Positions 45,419 to 53,363 of a DNA stretch of 64,000 nucleotides are shown piece after piece. Where the stretch lies: positions 62,001-126,000 of the forward strand of contig JAEWYT010000023.1 of the NCBI GenBank assembly GCA_023458595.1. Direction: 5' to 3'. A program made the translations under genes and the position numbers. Numbering within the stretch: position 1 is the first letter of the stretch; each line of letters opens with the position of its first letter. The notes beneath the pieces are model-generated. The model did no database searches. It was not told the DNA's origin and saw nothing but the letters and a program-made list of their open reading frames with translations. The stretch is from Pseudomonadota bacterium. Lineage in GTDB: Bacteria > Pseudomonadota > Alphaproteobacteria > Rhizobiales > Tepidamorphaceae.

Positions 45419-46339
45419 ATGAGTGCGCTCAATGACCTCCTTATGGCAAGCCTACGGCAGATTGTGCTGGATAATCTTCCGTATGATCGTCAGGACAGGG
45501 ATGTCCTGCGCCAGCTTTCAGCGATGACGCCCTCTGAGTTGCTCATTCGCTGGTTTAACTGGACAAGGCGGTTGCTACCGCCAGCACCCCGGGAGGTGCT
45601 GCAGTCAAAAGAGTTTATGGCAAACTCTGCACTGCAACAGAGACATGCTGACATACAAGCGCTGATCGCGGACATCCAATCGGGGACGGATCTGACCAAG
45701 TACCTAAGCCGCTTGGTGAAGCATGGATACGTGAATGCGAACGGTATGACGCTTCATCGGCGTCAGGATCTGGACTTGATGCTGAGCGCGTGGGGAATAC
45801 ACCATCTTCACTTTTCCCAGGACATCGAATCAGACGGTTTCGTAAAGCGCGGTGGGTCGATCATCTTTGCCGTATTCCGGCCCGACCGAGCCTTTCTTAT
45901 CGATGTCATGACCCACCAAGATTGGGCTCGGGAGCATGTGATCCGCGTGATCGTGGACAATTGGCCCAATGAAGGTCTCGTTCACGAAATGCGGGGAGTG
46001 CGGGGTCTATCGCGACCCATCAGCGATCACGAGCGCCAGAAGTTTCGCAACGCGCAGATAAATACTCCACTTGAAATCAATGGCAAAGTCTACATGCCTG
46101 CGGGGGGCACGACCTGCTCCGGGGTCGGGATAGACGCGGTCCGGCAAGCCGATGAAGTGATGATCGATATCGAAGCCTTCGCACAGCGCTATGAGCAGAG
46201 CCCCGAAGAGATTGTTACCCAAGTTACGAATGGCGAAATATCTTGGCCAGAAGAACCTGATTTCGCGGTAGCGTTTCAACCGGATGCATATGGCATCGTA
46301 GAGCGCAAGACCAACACGTTTCTACGCCTTGGGCCATAA
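45419..46339 (+). CDS. Hypothetical protein of the element's left cargo
   Basis: 306 residues from the ATG at 45419. No family is recognised with certainty. The N-terminal ~110 residues are helical (SALNDLLMASLRQIVLDNLPYDRQDRDVLRQL). A central alpha/beta segment has the striking LHRRQDLDLMLSAWGIHHLHFSQ, then SIIFAVFRPDRAFLIDVMTHQDWAREHVIRVIVDNWP, which looks like a small conserved catalytic or binding domain with clustered His and Asp. A second part (EINGKVYMPAGGTTCSGVGIDAVRQADEV) follows. It runs opposite to the gene at 44737-45381 across a 37-bp gap, so the pair may be one functional module such as toxin-antitoxin or defence; that is only inferred from arrangement. Confidence 0.65.
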   Translation: MSALNDLLMASLRQIVLDNLPYDRQDRDVLRQLSAMTPSELLIRWFNWTRRLLPPAPREVLQSKEFMANSALQQRHADIQALIADIQSGTDLTKYLSRLVKHGYVNANGMTLHRRQDLDLMLSAWGIHHLHFSQDIESDGFVKRGGSIIFAVFRPDRAFLIDVMTHQDWAREHVIRVIVDNWPNEGLVHEMRGVRGLSRPISDHERQKFRNAQINTPLEINGKVYMPAGGTTCSGVGIDAVRQADEVMIDIEAFAQRYEQSPEEIVTQVTNGEISWPEEPDFAVAFQPDAYGIVERKTNTFLRLGP

Positions 46340-46344
46340 CCGGG

Positions 46345-46686
46345 TCACAAGATCGGTGATTGCTCCAGCCGCCGCCTAATCGCCTTCCGCACCCGGCGCC
46401 AGTAGGTCTGCTCCGCGCCCTCGCTGCGATACCATGCGCGCTGGTGCCGGGCGAAGGCCTCCAACTCCGGGTCGGGGTATTTGGCGATGATGTCGTCGGC
46501 GGCGCGGTCGATCTCCGCATTGGGGATCAGCCTCGGGGCGATGGCGTCCCTCCAGACCATCCAAAGGACCAGGCCGACAAACAGAAGCGCCTGACCGCCA
46601 AAGAAGGCGATCAAGAGCCAGCGCGGGATTTCGAGAACCTGGCTAAGCATGGCGGATAACAGAGCTTCAACCTCTATTTTGCCCAA
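46345..46686 (-). CDS. Small single-span membrane protein, unknown
   Basis: 113 residues from a TTG at 46686, or 101 from the ATG at 46650; neither has a good ribosome site. A membrane helix lies at about residues 21-46 (WLLIAFFGGQALLFVGLVLWMVW), followed by a charged cytoplasmic part with PNAEIDRAADDIIAKYPDPELEAFARHQRAWYRSEGAEQTYWRRVRKAIRRRL. Codon use is GC-rich and convincing. No family is known to me. It ends five bases from the converging gene at 45419-46339 and starts 96 bp from the divergent XRE-type regulator. Confidence 0.65.
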   Translation of the reverse strand: MGKIEVEALLSAMLSQVLEIPRWLLIAFFGGQALLFVGLVLWMVWRDAIAPRLIPNAEIDRAADDIIAKYPDPELEAFARHQRAWYRSEGAEQTYWRRVRKAIRRRLEQSPIL

Positions 46687-46782
46687 TATGTGATGTTATA
46701 GTTCTCATTTCTGAGAATGCAAAGTTCGCATTTCTCGATTTGCGCACTCAGCTGCCCCTTTGTGTGGAGTGGGGGTGTGCAC

Positions 46783-47109
46783 ATGGACCTTCAACTTCTC
46801 TTCGGTGCGAATGTGCGCCATCACCGGCGCGCCAAGGGATGGACCCTTGAGCAATTGGCCGGGCAGGTTGGCGTCTCGCGCGAAACCATCGGCAAGATCG
46901 AGCGGGGGAAGGCGGCGCCCCTTTTTGAAACCGCAGAGAAGATCGCAGCGGCCCTCGATGTCCCTGCGCCTGCGCTTTTCGGCGCCAATACCGCACCCGG
47001 CACGGGCGAGCGGGCGCGGCTGCTCACCGAGATTCACGGCACCCTGTCCCGCATGAACGACGACCAGCTTGGCCGAGCCGCCAGGATGCTGAAAGCGTTT
47101 GTAGGGTAG
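46783..47109 (+). CDS. XRE-family helix-turn-helix regulator
   Basis: 108 residues from the ATG at 46783 (GGGGGTG upstream). The HTH_3 domain fills residues 5-65: LFGANVRHHRRAKGWTLEQLAGQVGVSRETIGKIERGKAAPLFETAEKIAAALDV. The C-terminal ~40 residues (GERARLLTEIHGTLSRMNDDQLGRAARMLKAF) probably dimerise. Small Cro/CI-like proteins of this kind usually control the maintenance and excision of their element. It is divergent from the small membrane protein gene and converges on the primase gene. Confidence 0.9.
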   Translation: MDLQLLFGANVRHHRRAKGWTLEQLAGQVGVSRETIGKIERGKAAPLFETAEKIAAALDVPAPALFGANTAPGTGERARLLTEIHGTLSRMNDDQLGRAARMLKAFVG

Positions 47110-47443
47110 CTTGGGCGTGGCGGGCAGCGAAGGCCGCCAGATGGCCTCAGAGCGTCGCTCAGAGGCGCGGCGTGGGCGGCAGGCGCGCACCCGCCACCCA
47201 ATGCCAGCGCAGCCTCCGGGCTTCCGAGCGCGGCCCAGTGGCTCGGGCCGTTTGCTCGCTCCGGCACCCAAACAAGCGCGCCGCCACAAGGGGCGCTGTA
47301 ACCTGTAACCGTAACTTACGGCCCAAAAGAAATCGGTTGGGGTGGGGAGTGGTGTACTCCCCCGCCGCGCTGGCCCGGCTAACATGTTTGTGGGGGCAGG
47401 TTGCGGTTACGCGGTTACGCTGCTGCCTTCCGCTCCGCCCGCT
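47110..47443. other. Intergenic region with iteron-like GGTTAC/GTAACC repeats, possible replication origin
   Basis: 334 bp without a supported gene between the converging XRE regulator and primase genes. It contains GTAACC at 47298-47303 and 47305-47310, GTAAC at 47311-47315, and, in the opposite orientation, CGGTTAC at 47404-47410 and 47412-47418. Short repeats beside a primase gene are typical of replication origins in satellites and phage-like elements. Confidence 0.4.
47298..47418. repeat. Short direct and inverted GTAACC / GGTTAC repeats
   Basis: Three copies of GTAAC(C) spaced by six or seven bases (47298-47315) face two copies of CGGTTAC spaced by eight bases (47404-47418), 88 bp apart. 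The spacing of each group is less than one helical turn, so they could be binding sites of the primase/ATPase or of an initiator. Confidence 0.5.
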
Positions 47444-49744
47444 TCAAAACGGCGACGCGTTGTCGCCATCGGCGCGAGCGATGGGGACCAAGACGACCGG
47501 TCCGCCCGGCTTGCGCTCGGCGATCCACTCGGCTTCGCGCTCTTCCTGGGTGCCACGGGCGAAGCCCCGGCGGCCGATCTTATCGGTCTTGCCGAGACCG
47601 TGCAGGCGATGGGTGCCGTATTGCCAGCCGAGACGCTCCATGACGACGCGGATGCGCTGGGCTTCCGCCGGGGTCATCCTGCCGCCCTCATAGCCGAGCA
47701 GCAGCTTGACGCTGTCCATCGAGACGCGCCCGGTGCGCTCGGCGAACTCGCCCTCGAGAACGACCGCATAAGGATCCTCGACCACGCGCACCTGTTGCAA
47801 CTCGCCGGCGGCCTCGCGAAGCTCCGGCGAGAGCGTGATCGCTTCTCCCGCCTGCTCGCGGGCGACGGCCTCGGCCCAGAGCTGGTGGATATCGGTTTTC
47901 AGGCGCTCCAGGTCGATGGTGCCGCAGCGCACCGGCCAGAAGCGGCGATTGCCGGTGGGGTCGCGCAAATAGGCATCCTCGTTAGTGGTGCCGATGATGA
48001 TGCAGTGTCGCGGGTAGGAGCGGGCGTCGTGGCCATAAGCACGGCGGTAGACGTCGATGCGCGTGCTCAGGAAGCGTTTCAGTTCCTGGCTGGTGGTCTT
48101 GTTCATGCCGTCCATTTCCTGGCACTCGACGATCCAGGCGCGGGCCAGCAGCTCCGCCTTGGTCTTGTCGTCGTTTCTGAGACTCAGGCTGCCGCAGAAC
48201 CATTCATCGCGGATGGCGAGCGTCTCGGCGACCCCGGACTTGGCGATGCCCTGGCTGCCCTCCATGACCAGCATGGTGTCGAACTTGATGCCGGGTCGGC
48301 GGATGCGGCGCACGCCGGCGATCAGGAACTTGGCGCCGAACTCGCGGTTAAGCTCGCTGTCCTCGGCGCCGCAATAATCCCTCAGCCAGCTATCGATGCG
48401 CGGGGTGCCGTCCCACTGAAGGCCGTCGAGATAATCGAGCACCGGGTGATAGGATTGCTCATGGGCGATGGCCATGAGCTCGCGCTTGACCGCCGCGCGG
48501 GACGCCTTGAACTCCAGATCGCGGTGGAAGAGGCTGCTCAGGATCTCCGCGATGTCGTTGATGTCGCGGTCGTCGAGGTCGAGCCCCGTCACCTCGTCCA
48601 TATTGATAAAGCGGTTGCGCCGGGCATCGACGCCGAGCCGCGCCAGCGCGTAGCGCACATTGTCGGGGTGGCTCTCAACCGGCGCGCCCTTCTCGGTCAG
48701 TCGCGGCCAATCCATGCGGCGGATGGCGATCATCTCCATGGCCCGCTGGACCTGCCGCCGGGCATAGCGCAGAGGATCGGGCTGGTCGCGCACATGGGTG
48801 CTGATGCCAAGGCCGGGATCGGTGATGATCGAGAGAACATGACCCGGTGCAACGTCATTGCCCAGCATCCAGATGATGCCGGCCAGCACCAGTTCCGAGC
48901 GTGAGACATAATTCTTGTCCGGCGGATTCTCGCCGCGCGCGATGGCCCTGGCCCAGTCGGGATCGGAGGGCAACAGTTCAGCGAGATCTTCCGGCAAGGG
49001 CAGCGGTTCCAGCTCCGCCGGGGCGGGTTGTGCACCTACCCGCGACGGGAGCGCGGGTGTCGCCGGCTTCGCCTTGCGCAGTTTGAAGTCCTCTGGGGAA
49101 TAGGAGACCGGCGGGGCGCCGAGATTGACCGGCTCCAGGACAAAGGCGCGGGCCGGCGTCCGCCCGGCTTCCCGCTTCTTGTCGTTGAGCCAATTCACCG
49201 TCCAGGGCAGGCGAAGCAAGCGGCTTGGATCGTGCGTGCCCGGTCCGCCCTGCAAGGCGGAAAGCAGCGCCCGGTTCAAATCCTCGGCTTCTTCTATGGT
49301 GAGCGGTTCGGCCATGCGCCAGACCGCCTGATAGCCGCCCCCGGTGAACCAGACCGCGGACGGAGCCGGGATGCCCTTGGGGCGCTGGTGCGCGTCGAGC
49401 AGCAATCCGATGATGCGGTCCGCCTGCTCCGCCTCGGGGCCCGGATAATCCTTGCAGTCCAGATCGACATGCAAGAACCGCGCGGCGGAGAGATTGGCCT
49501 TGGCGCGCTTGCCGGCGAGAAACTCGCCATTGGGCAGGAAATAGATATTGCGGCGTAGCCCCTCGCCATTATTGGCGCCGACGAAGCGCTTGGCGGATGC
49601 GGTGTCGTGGGCGGGATAGACCTTGGCGGTCGGCATCGCCGCGCCTTCGCTGCGCATATGTTCAAGATAGAGCCCCGCTCCCGCGTTCAGCCAGGAGAGA
49701 AAGGCGATGGCGCGTTCGGTGTCGGCGCGCAATTCGTCAGGCAT
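47444..49744 (-). CDS. VapE-family primase/ATPase (RepB-like primase domain plus superfamily-3-like helicase)
   Basis: 766 residues. The N-terminal part (about 20-200) looks like a DNA-primase domain of the RepB/DUF3987-type: RNIYFLPNGEFLAGKRAKANLSAARFLHVDLDCKD contains the metal-binding DLD motif, and AVWFTGGGYQAVWR and HDPSRLLRLPWTVNW follow. The C-terminal half is a virulence-associated E (VapE) ATPase: DYLDGLQWDGTPRIDSWL, Walker A-like EGSQGIAKSG near 495, then IVECQEMDGMNKTTSQELKRFLS, and RHCIIIGTTNEDAYLRDPTGNRRFWPV. It would replicate the element after excision. The start overlaps the AlpA-like gene by eight bases. Confidence 0.9.
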   Translation of the reverse strand: MPDELRADTERAIAFLSWLNAGAGLYLEHMRSEGAAMPTAKVYPAHDTASAKRFVGANNGEGLRRNIYFLPNGEFLAGKRAKANLSAARFLHVDLDCKDYPGPEAEQADRIIGLLLDAHQRPKGIPAPSAVWFTGGGYQAVWRMAEPLTIEEAEDLNRALLSALQGGPGTHDPSRLLRLPWTVNWLNDKKREAGRTPARAFVLEPVNLGAPPVSYSPEDFKLRKAKPATPALPSRVGAQPAPAELEPLPLPEDLAELLPSDPDWARAIARGENPPDKNYVSRSELVLAGIIWMLGNDVAPGHVLSIITDPGLGISTHVRDQPDPLRYARRQVQRAMEMIAIRRMDWPRLTEKGAPVESHPDNVRYALARLGVDARRNRFINMDEVTGLDLDDRDINDIAEILSSLFHRDLEFKASRAAVKRELMAIAHEQSYHPVLDYLDGLQWDGTPRIDSWLRDYCGAEDSELNREFGAKFLIAGVRRIRRPGIKFDTMLVMEGSQGIAKSGVAETLAIRDEWFCGSLSLRNDDKTKAELLARAWIVECQEMDGMNKTTSQELKRFLSTRIDVYRRAYGHDARSYPRHCIIIGTTNEDAYLRDPTGNRRFWPVRCGTIDLERLKTDIHQLWAEAVAREQAGEAITLSPELREAAGELQQVRVVEDPYAVVLEGEFAERTGRVSMDSVKLLLGYEGGRMTPAEAQRIRVVMERLGWQYGTHRLHGLGKTDKIGRRGFARGTQEEREAEWIAERKPGGPVVLVPIARADGDNASPF

Positions 49745-49958
49745 CGCGCATCGCCTCTGGGTCGCATTCGCGCTCGCTCAGCCAGCGCTCGACATCTTCC
49801 GGCCGGTAGAGGATCTTGCCGGCGCGGCGGCCGGATTTGATGCGGATGAATTGCGGACCGTAACCGTAGATACGGCCCTTTTCGAAAAAGCTCTTGGAAA
49901 GCCCGGTGATCTCGGGGAGCTGCTTCGTCGTCAGCAGACGGCTGGGGGATTTGGACAT
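49737..49958 (-). CDS. AlpA-like helix-turn-helix protein (probable excisionase/regulator)
   Basis: 73 residues. A winged-helix MerR/AlpA-type fold is suggested by LLTTKQLPEITGLSKSFFEKGRIYGYGPQFIRIKSGRRAGKILYRPEDVERWLSER, the typical pattern in which a short HTH is followed by the conserved YRPEDVERWL. AAGGAG stands before the ATG. Such proteins act as recombination directionality factors or activators of integrase genes in P4-like elements. It lies 64 bp after the 191-residue gene and overlaps the primase gene. Confidence 0.88.
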   Translation of the reverse strand: MSKSPSRLLTTKQLPEITGLSKSFFEKGRIYGYGPQFIRIKSGRRAGKILYRPEDVERWLSERECDPEAMRDA

Positions 49959-50022
49959 GGGGCGGCTCCTTGTCTTTCAGGAGCCACCCAATATTCACAC
50001 GGGCCGCGCGGGCGCGACGTGT

Positions 50023-50598
50023 TTAATTCGCCGAATTAACGTCCCTGAGCGGTTCGGCGGGGAATTGCACCGCGATGCCCAGCGCGCCCAGCAGTTCGGC
50101 AAGCTCGCGGACCTTGGCGCGGAACACCGATTCCGCCAAACCGTCCTGGCCATCGGCCATCTTGAGCCATTCGCCGATATTACGGCTGAACTTCTGCTGA
50201 AGATTGCGGATCTTTTCCTCGCTGTGCGGGACGTAGCCGGGCTCGGCCTCCTGCCGGGCGCGGATGGCGGCGCGCGCCAGCGTCTGCGCCGGGCGGCAGA
50301 ACTCGCCCTCGCCATCGGGCCATTGCGGCTCATAGCCGTCGCCAATCTCCGGCCTGCCGCGCTCGGCGATAAAGGCCTCGGCCATGTGGATCAGTTCGGG
50401 CAGGTCGTCGTCGGGCTTGCGCCCCCGGCGGCTGTCGATGCCGAACAGCGCCTTCTTGGCTTCGTTGAGGCGCTTATATTCCTCCCAGCCCCTGCCCGCG
50501 CGCGGATGGGCGCGGATGATGGCAAGCAGCAGCGCGTCGACTACGGCGGTCGCGGCTTCGGCGGAGATGTCCTCGGCGACGGGGATGGTCCTAGTCAT
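50023..50598 (-). CDS. Hypothetical protein between integrase and AlpA genes
   Basis: 191 residues, ATG at 50598 with GGAG upstream. No known family is recognised. The protein is predicted to be mostly helical: EAATAVVDALLLAIIRAHPRAGRGWEEYKRLNEAKKALFGIDSRRGRKPDDDLPELIHMAEAFIAERGRP, and a second part NLQQKFSRNIGEWLKMADGQDGLAESVFRAKVRELAELLGALGIAVQFPAEP. The gene overlaps the integrase stop by eight bases, so it is translationally coupled to it and probably helps in recombination or regulation of the element. Confidence 0.75.
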   Translation of the reverse strand: MTRTIPVAEDISAEAATAVVDALLLAIIRAHPRAGRGWEEYKRLNEAKKALFGIDSRRGRKPDDDLPELIHMAEAFIAERGRPEIGDGYEPQWPDGEGEFCRPAQTLARAAIRARQEAEPGYVPHSEEKIRNLQQKFSRNIGEWLKMADGQDGLAESVFRAKVRELAELLGALGIAVQFPAEPLRDVNSAN

Positions 50599-51760
50599 CG
50601 GTCTTCTCCACCAGTTCCAGGATCCGTTGCGCTACCTGCTCCACCGGCCCGCGCAAGCGCTCGGCATTGACCACGATATAGCCGCCCGTGACATCGCCAT
50701 GCGCGCGATGGTTCAAGAGCCGCTTGAGCGCATAGTAGGGAACGTCGAGGCTCTCGGCGATGGTGATAAAGGTGCGCCGCAGATCGTGCAGGGTGAAACT
50801 GACGCCGGAACCGGCGCTGACGCGGAGCAGGAATTTCTTGGTCTCGACGAGATGGCCGTCCTTGCCCGGTCCGGGGAAGACCCAGGGCGAATTGCCGGTC
50901 TGCTTCCGGCGCTCCACCAGAAGCCCGGCGAGGAAGGTCGAGAGCGGCAGGTTCAAAGGATCGCCGTTCTTGGTCGTGGGCAGGTGCAGGGTGCGCGCGT
51001 CGAGATCCACATTCTCCCAGCGCAGCTTCATCAGCTCGCCCCGGCGCATGCCGGTGAACAGCGCCATGAGCAGGAAGTCGCGGGAATAGTCCGGCTCCGC
51101 CATCACCGCCTTCCACCACATCGGCAGATCCTGCGCCGTCACCACGGTCTGGCGGTGACGCTCGCGATACCATGCCCGCGCCTGGCCCAGGATCAGCACC
51201 GGGTTGGGCGGGAAGTCGTCATGGGTCGCGGCGATGAAATTGTAGACCGAGCGCAGATGCCGCATCACGTTGTTGGCCGTCACCTCGCCATGCGCCTTGG
51301 CGATGTCGCGGTGCTTGTTGAGCACCATCTGCCGGGTGATCTGGTTCATCGGCTTCTTGCGCCACGCCTTGAGATAGAGATCGGCGGTGCGGGAATAATT
51401 CCGCACCGTATAGGGCGAGAGCTTGTCGCGGGCCTCGAAGAAGCGCTCGAAGGCTTTGGCCAGCGTCACCCGTTCGGCGTTGTCCTTGCGCTTCTCTTCA
51501 TTGGGGTTGCGGCCTTCCGCCATCTCGCCCAGCAGGGTCAGCGCCTTCTTGCGCGCCACCTCGGGGGGGAAAAGGTCCGCCCGGCCGATGCTGACGCGCC
51601 GGGTCTGGCGGTTCACCTCGCCTTCGGCGAAATAGACCTTGGAGCGGCGTCCGACGCGGAGGCCGAAGCCGGTAAGAAGCGTATCGCGGTAGAGGGTCGC
51701 GCCGCTATCCGAAAAGGGAAGATCGTCTATGACGCGGCGGGTAAGACGTAAGCTTGGCAT
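50591..51760 (-). CDS. Tyrosine integrase (P4-like)
   Basis: 389 residues from the ATG at 51760 (GGAGGT five bases upstream; an ATG four codons earlier contains that site). The N-terminal arm-binding domain (DUF4102-like, LTRRVIDDLPFSDSGATLYRDTLLTGFGLRVGRRSKVYF) precedes a core-binding SAM-like domain (about 95-185) and the catalytic domain with Arg in FTGMRRGELMKLRWE, His-x-x-Arg in LHDLRRTFITIAE, and the nucleophile Tyr in VTGGYIVVNAERL. It should cut within TTCGTAA in the tRNA-Thr anticodon loop. It is transcribed leftwards as the first gene of int-orf-alpA-vapE. It is 6.4 kb from the right and 6.1 kb from the left junction, whereas integrase genes are normally next to one. Confidence 0.94.
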   Translation of the reverse strand: MPSLRLTRRVIDDLPFSDSGATLYRDTLLTGFGLRVGRRSKVYFAEGEVNRQTRRVSIGRADLFPPEVARKKALTLLGEMAEGRNPNEEKRKDNAERVTLAKAFERFFEARDKLSPYTVRNYSRTADLYLKAWRKKPMNQITRQMVLNKHRDIAKAHGEVTANNVMRHLRSVYNFIAATHDDFPPNPVLILGQARAWYRERHRQTVVTAQDLPMWWKAVMAEPDYSRDFLLMALFTGMRRGELMKLRWENVDLDARTLHLPTTKNGDPLNLPLSTFLAGLLVERRKQTGNSPWVFPGPGKDGHLVETKKFLLRVSAGSGVSFTLHDLRRTFITIAESLDVPYYALKRLLNHRAHGDVTGGYIVVNAERLRGPVEQVAQRILELVEKTDD

Positions 51761-52151
51761 TGAGACCTCCATCTGGCCTCAACTCCAGGTAGTATATTCA
51801 TCGTGAAAATACAAGTGATATCAGATACTTATCTAATATTCGCCAATGGTGTCCAACACAGGGAAGCACCCTCCAACGCGCGCACGCGCGATGGGGCGAA
51901 CATCGGAATCGGTAGTGTCAGGATGCAAGGCGTAAACCGACCGTTAACCTACTCTTAGCCAAACTGCACCCATCCCTCCTTACGCCCGATAGCTGCGAAT
52001 CAATTTCGACAGTAGTCCGCGCCCGAAAAACTTCCGCGCGCAATAACCAGGCAAAGTCAACGGCTTACGGAAACCGCTTGCATAGATTCTTCTTTATGAT
52101 TCATATACTTAGCAAGTGATGGCATAGCGTTGGCAAAAAAACAGTGAAATA
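51761..52151. other. Intergenic region between divergent integrase and methyltransferase genes
   Basis: 391 bp without a supported gene, markedly AT-rich at both ends, consistent with divergent promoters. For the rightward methyltransferase, TTGCAT at about 52077 is followed after 20 bases by TATACT, a weak promoter candidate. For the integrase, AT-rich DNA with TATACT lies on the minus strand near 51790-51800. A CGCGCGCACGCGCG purine-pyrimidine run sits near 51880. No RNA gene is seen. Confidence 0.45.
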
Positions 52152-53363
52152 ATGACCCTTTCGAGCCGTGCCCAAGAACCCGAGCGCCGTGATGCCGCGA
52201 AAATAATTCGTGGCGCCCAAGATGGATCGCGAGTTACGGGACTGACCCATAATTTCTATCGCTATCCCGCTCGGTTCTCGCCGATCTTTGTCCGCTCCGT
52301 TATCGAGGAATATACCGACCAAGACGACTGGGTCGTCGATCCGTTTGTCGGTGGTGGGACAACGCTTGTCGAGGCACTGGCGCTGGGGCGCAACGCCCTC
52401 GGGATTGATATTAGTTCGCTTGCGGCGTTCGTTACTGAAGCAAAGATCCTGCTGCTCAGCGATGCCGATGTGGATGCACTAGAGCATTGGCGTCAGCAAT
52501 TGCCGCTCACTGTTAATATGCATGCCCCTGGCTCGCGCTCGGCTTCATATGCCGAGGCAGGATACTATCGCAATCTTGAAGGCCGAGAGTTCTGGCGCCT
52601 GCGTAAAGCAATTGAGCAGTGCGTTGCTTCTGTCGAGCGAATTCCCTGCATGCGTGCACATACCCTGGCGCGCTGCGTCGTGCTCAAAACCGCGCAATGG
52701 GCTCTCGACTCTCGCAGGACCATACCATCCGTATCACAATTTCGATCAGAACTAACAAAGCAGGCAGATGCAATGCTGGACGGGGCGCTCTCGCTCCGGA
52801 ACGAGATTGGCAAGCTTGACCTGCCTAAGCTACCCCAAGCTTACTGTATTAACCGCACCACGGCCGGAGCTGAGACAGAGAGCTTGGTCAAAGATGTCTG
52901 CCCACCAAAGCTGATACTGACGTCGCCGCCCTATCCAGGCATTCATGTCCTCTATCACCGTTGGCAAGTGGATGGTCGCAAGGAGGCCCCGGCACCATTC
53001 TGGATTGCCGGAAAACTCGATGGGGCTGGACTATCATACTACACAATGGGCGACCGCAAGAATCCCGGCCTGAACACATACTTTGAAAACCTCGAAGCTT
53101 CGTTTCGTTCGATCGCTCGAATGGCAGGTCCCGAGACGACGATTGTCCAAATGGTCGCCTTCTCCGAAGCGGAATGGCAGCTACCCCGATATCTGGACGT
53201 AATGCGAGCATGCGGGCTGCAGGAAGACGTTAGCTGGGGCATAGATGAAGGTGATGGTCGCCTGTGGCGAGACGTCCCGAACCGGAAGTGGCATGCCCAG
53301 CAGCGGTCCAAATCGCCCGGTGCAAAAGAGGTTGTCCTGATGCACCGGAAAGCCCATTTCTAG
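52152..53363 (+). CDS. DNA methyltransferase with DPFxGGGT and SPPY motifs
   Basis: 403 residues. The SAM-binding motif I is VVDPFVGGGTTLVEALALGRNALGIDIS (residues 61-88), preceded by THNFYRYPARFSPIFVRSVI, and the catalytic motif IV is LTSPPYPG at 256-263 (TSPPY, typical of N4-cytosine, also found in some N6-adenine enzymes). The order motif I then IV with about 190 residues between is unlike the common beta-class order, so the protein is permuted or its target-recognition region lies in the middle. It shares its stop palindrome CTAG (53360-53363) with the converging GHKL ATPase gene. Together with that protein and the 89-residue protein it is likely part of one modification/defence module. 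Confidence 0.82.
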   Translation: MTLSSRAQEPERRDAAKIIRGAQDGSRVTGLTHNFYRYPARFSPIFVRSVIEEYTDQDDWVVDPFVGGGTTLVEALALGRNALGIDISSLAAFVTEAKILLLSDADVDALEHWRQQLPLTVNMHAPGSRSASYAEAGYYRNLEGREFWRLRKAIEQCVASVERIPCMRAHTLARCVVLKTAQWALDSRRTIPSVSQFRSELTKQADAMLDGALSLRNEIGKLDLPKLPQAYCINRTTAGAETESLVKDVCPPKLILTSPPYPGIHVLYHRWQVDGRKEAPAPFWIAGKLDGAGLSYYTMGDRKNPGLNTYFENLEASFRSIARMAGPETTIVQMVAFSEAEWQLPRYLDVMRACGLQEDVSWGIDEGDGRLWRDVPNRKWHAQQRSKSPGAKEVVLMHRKAHF

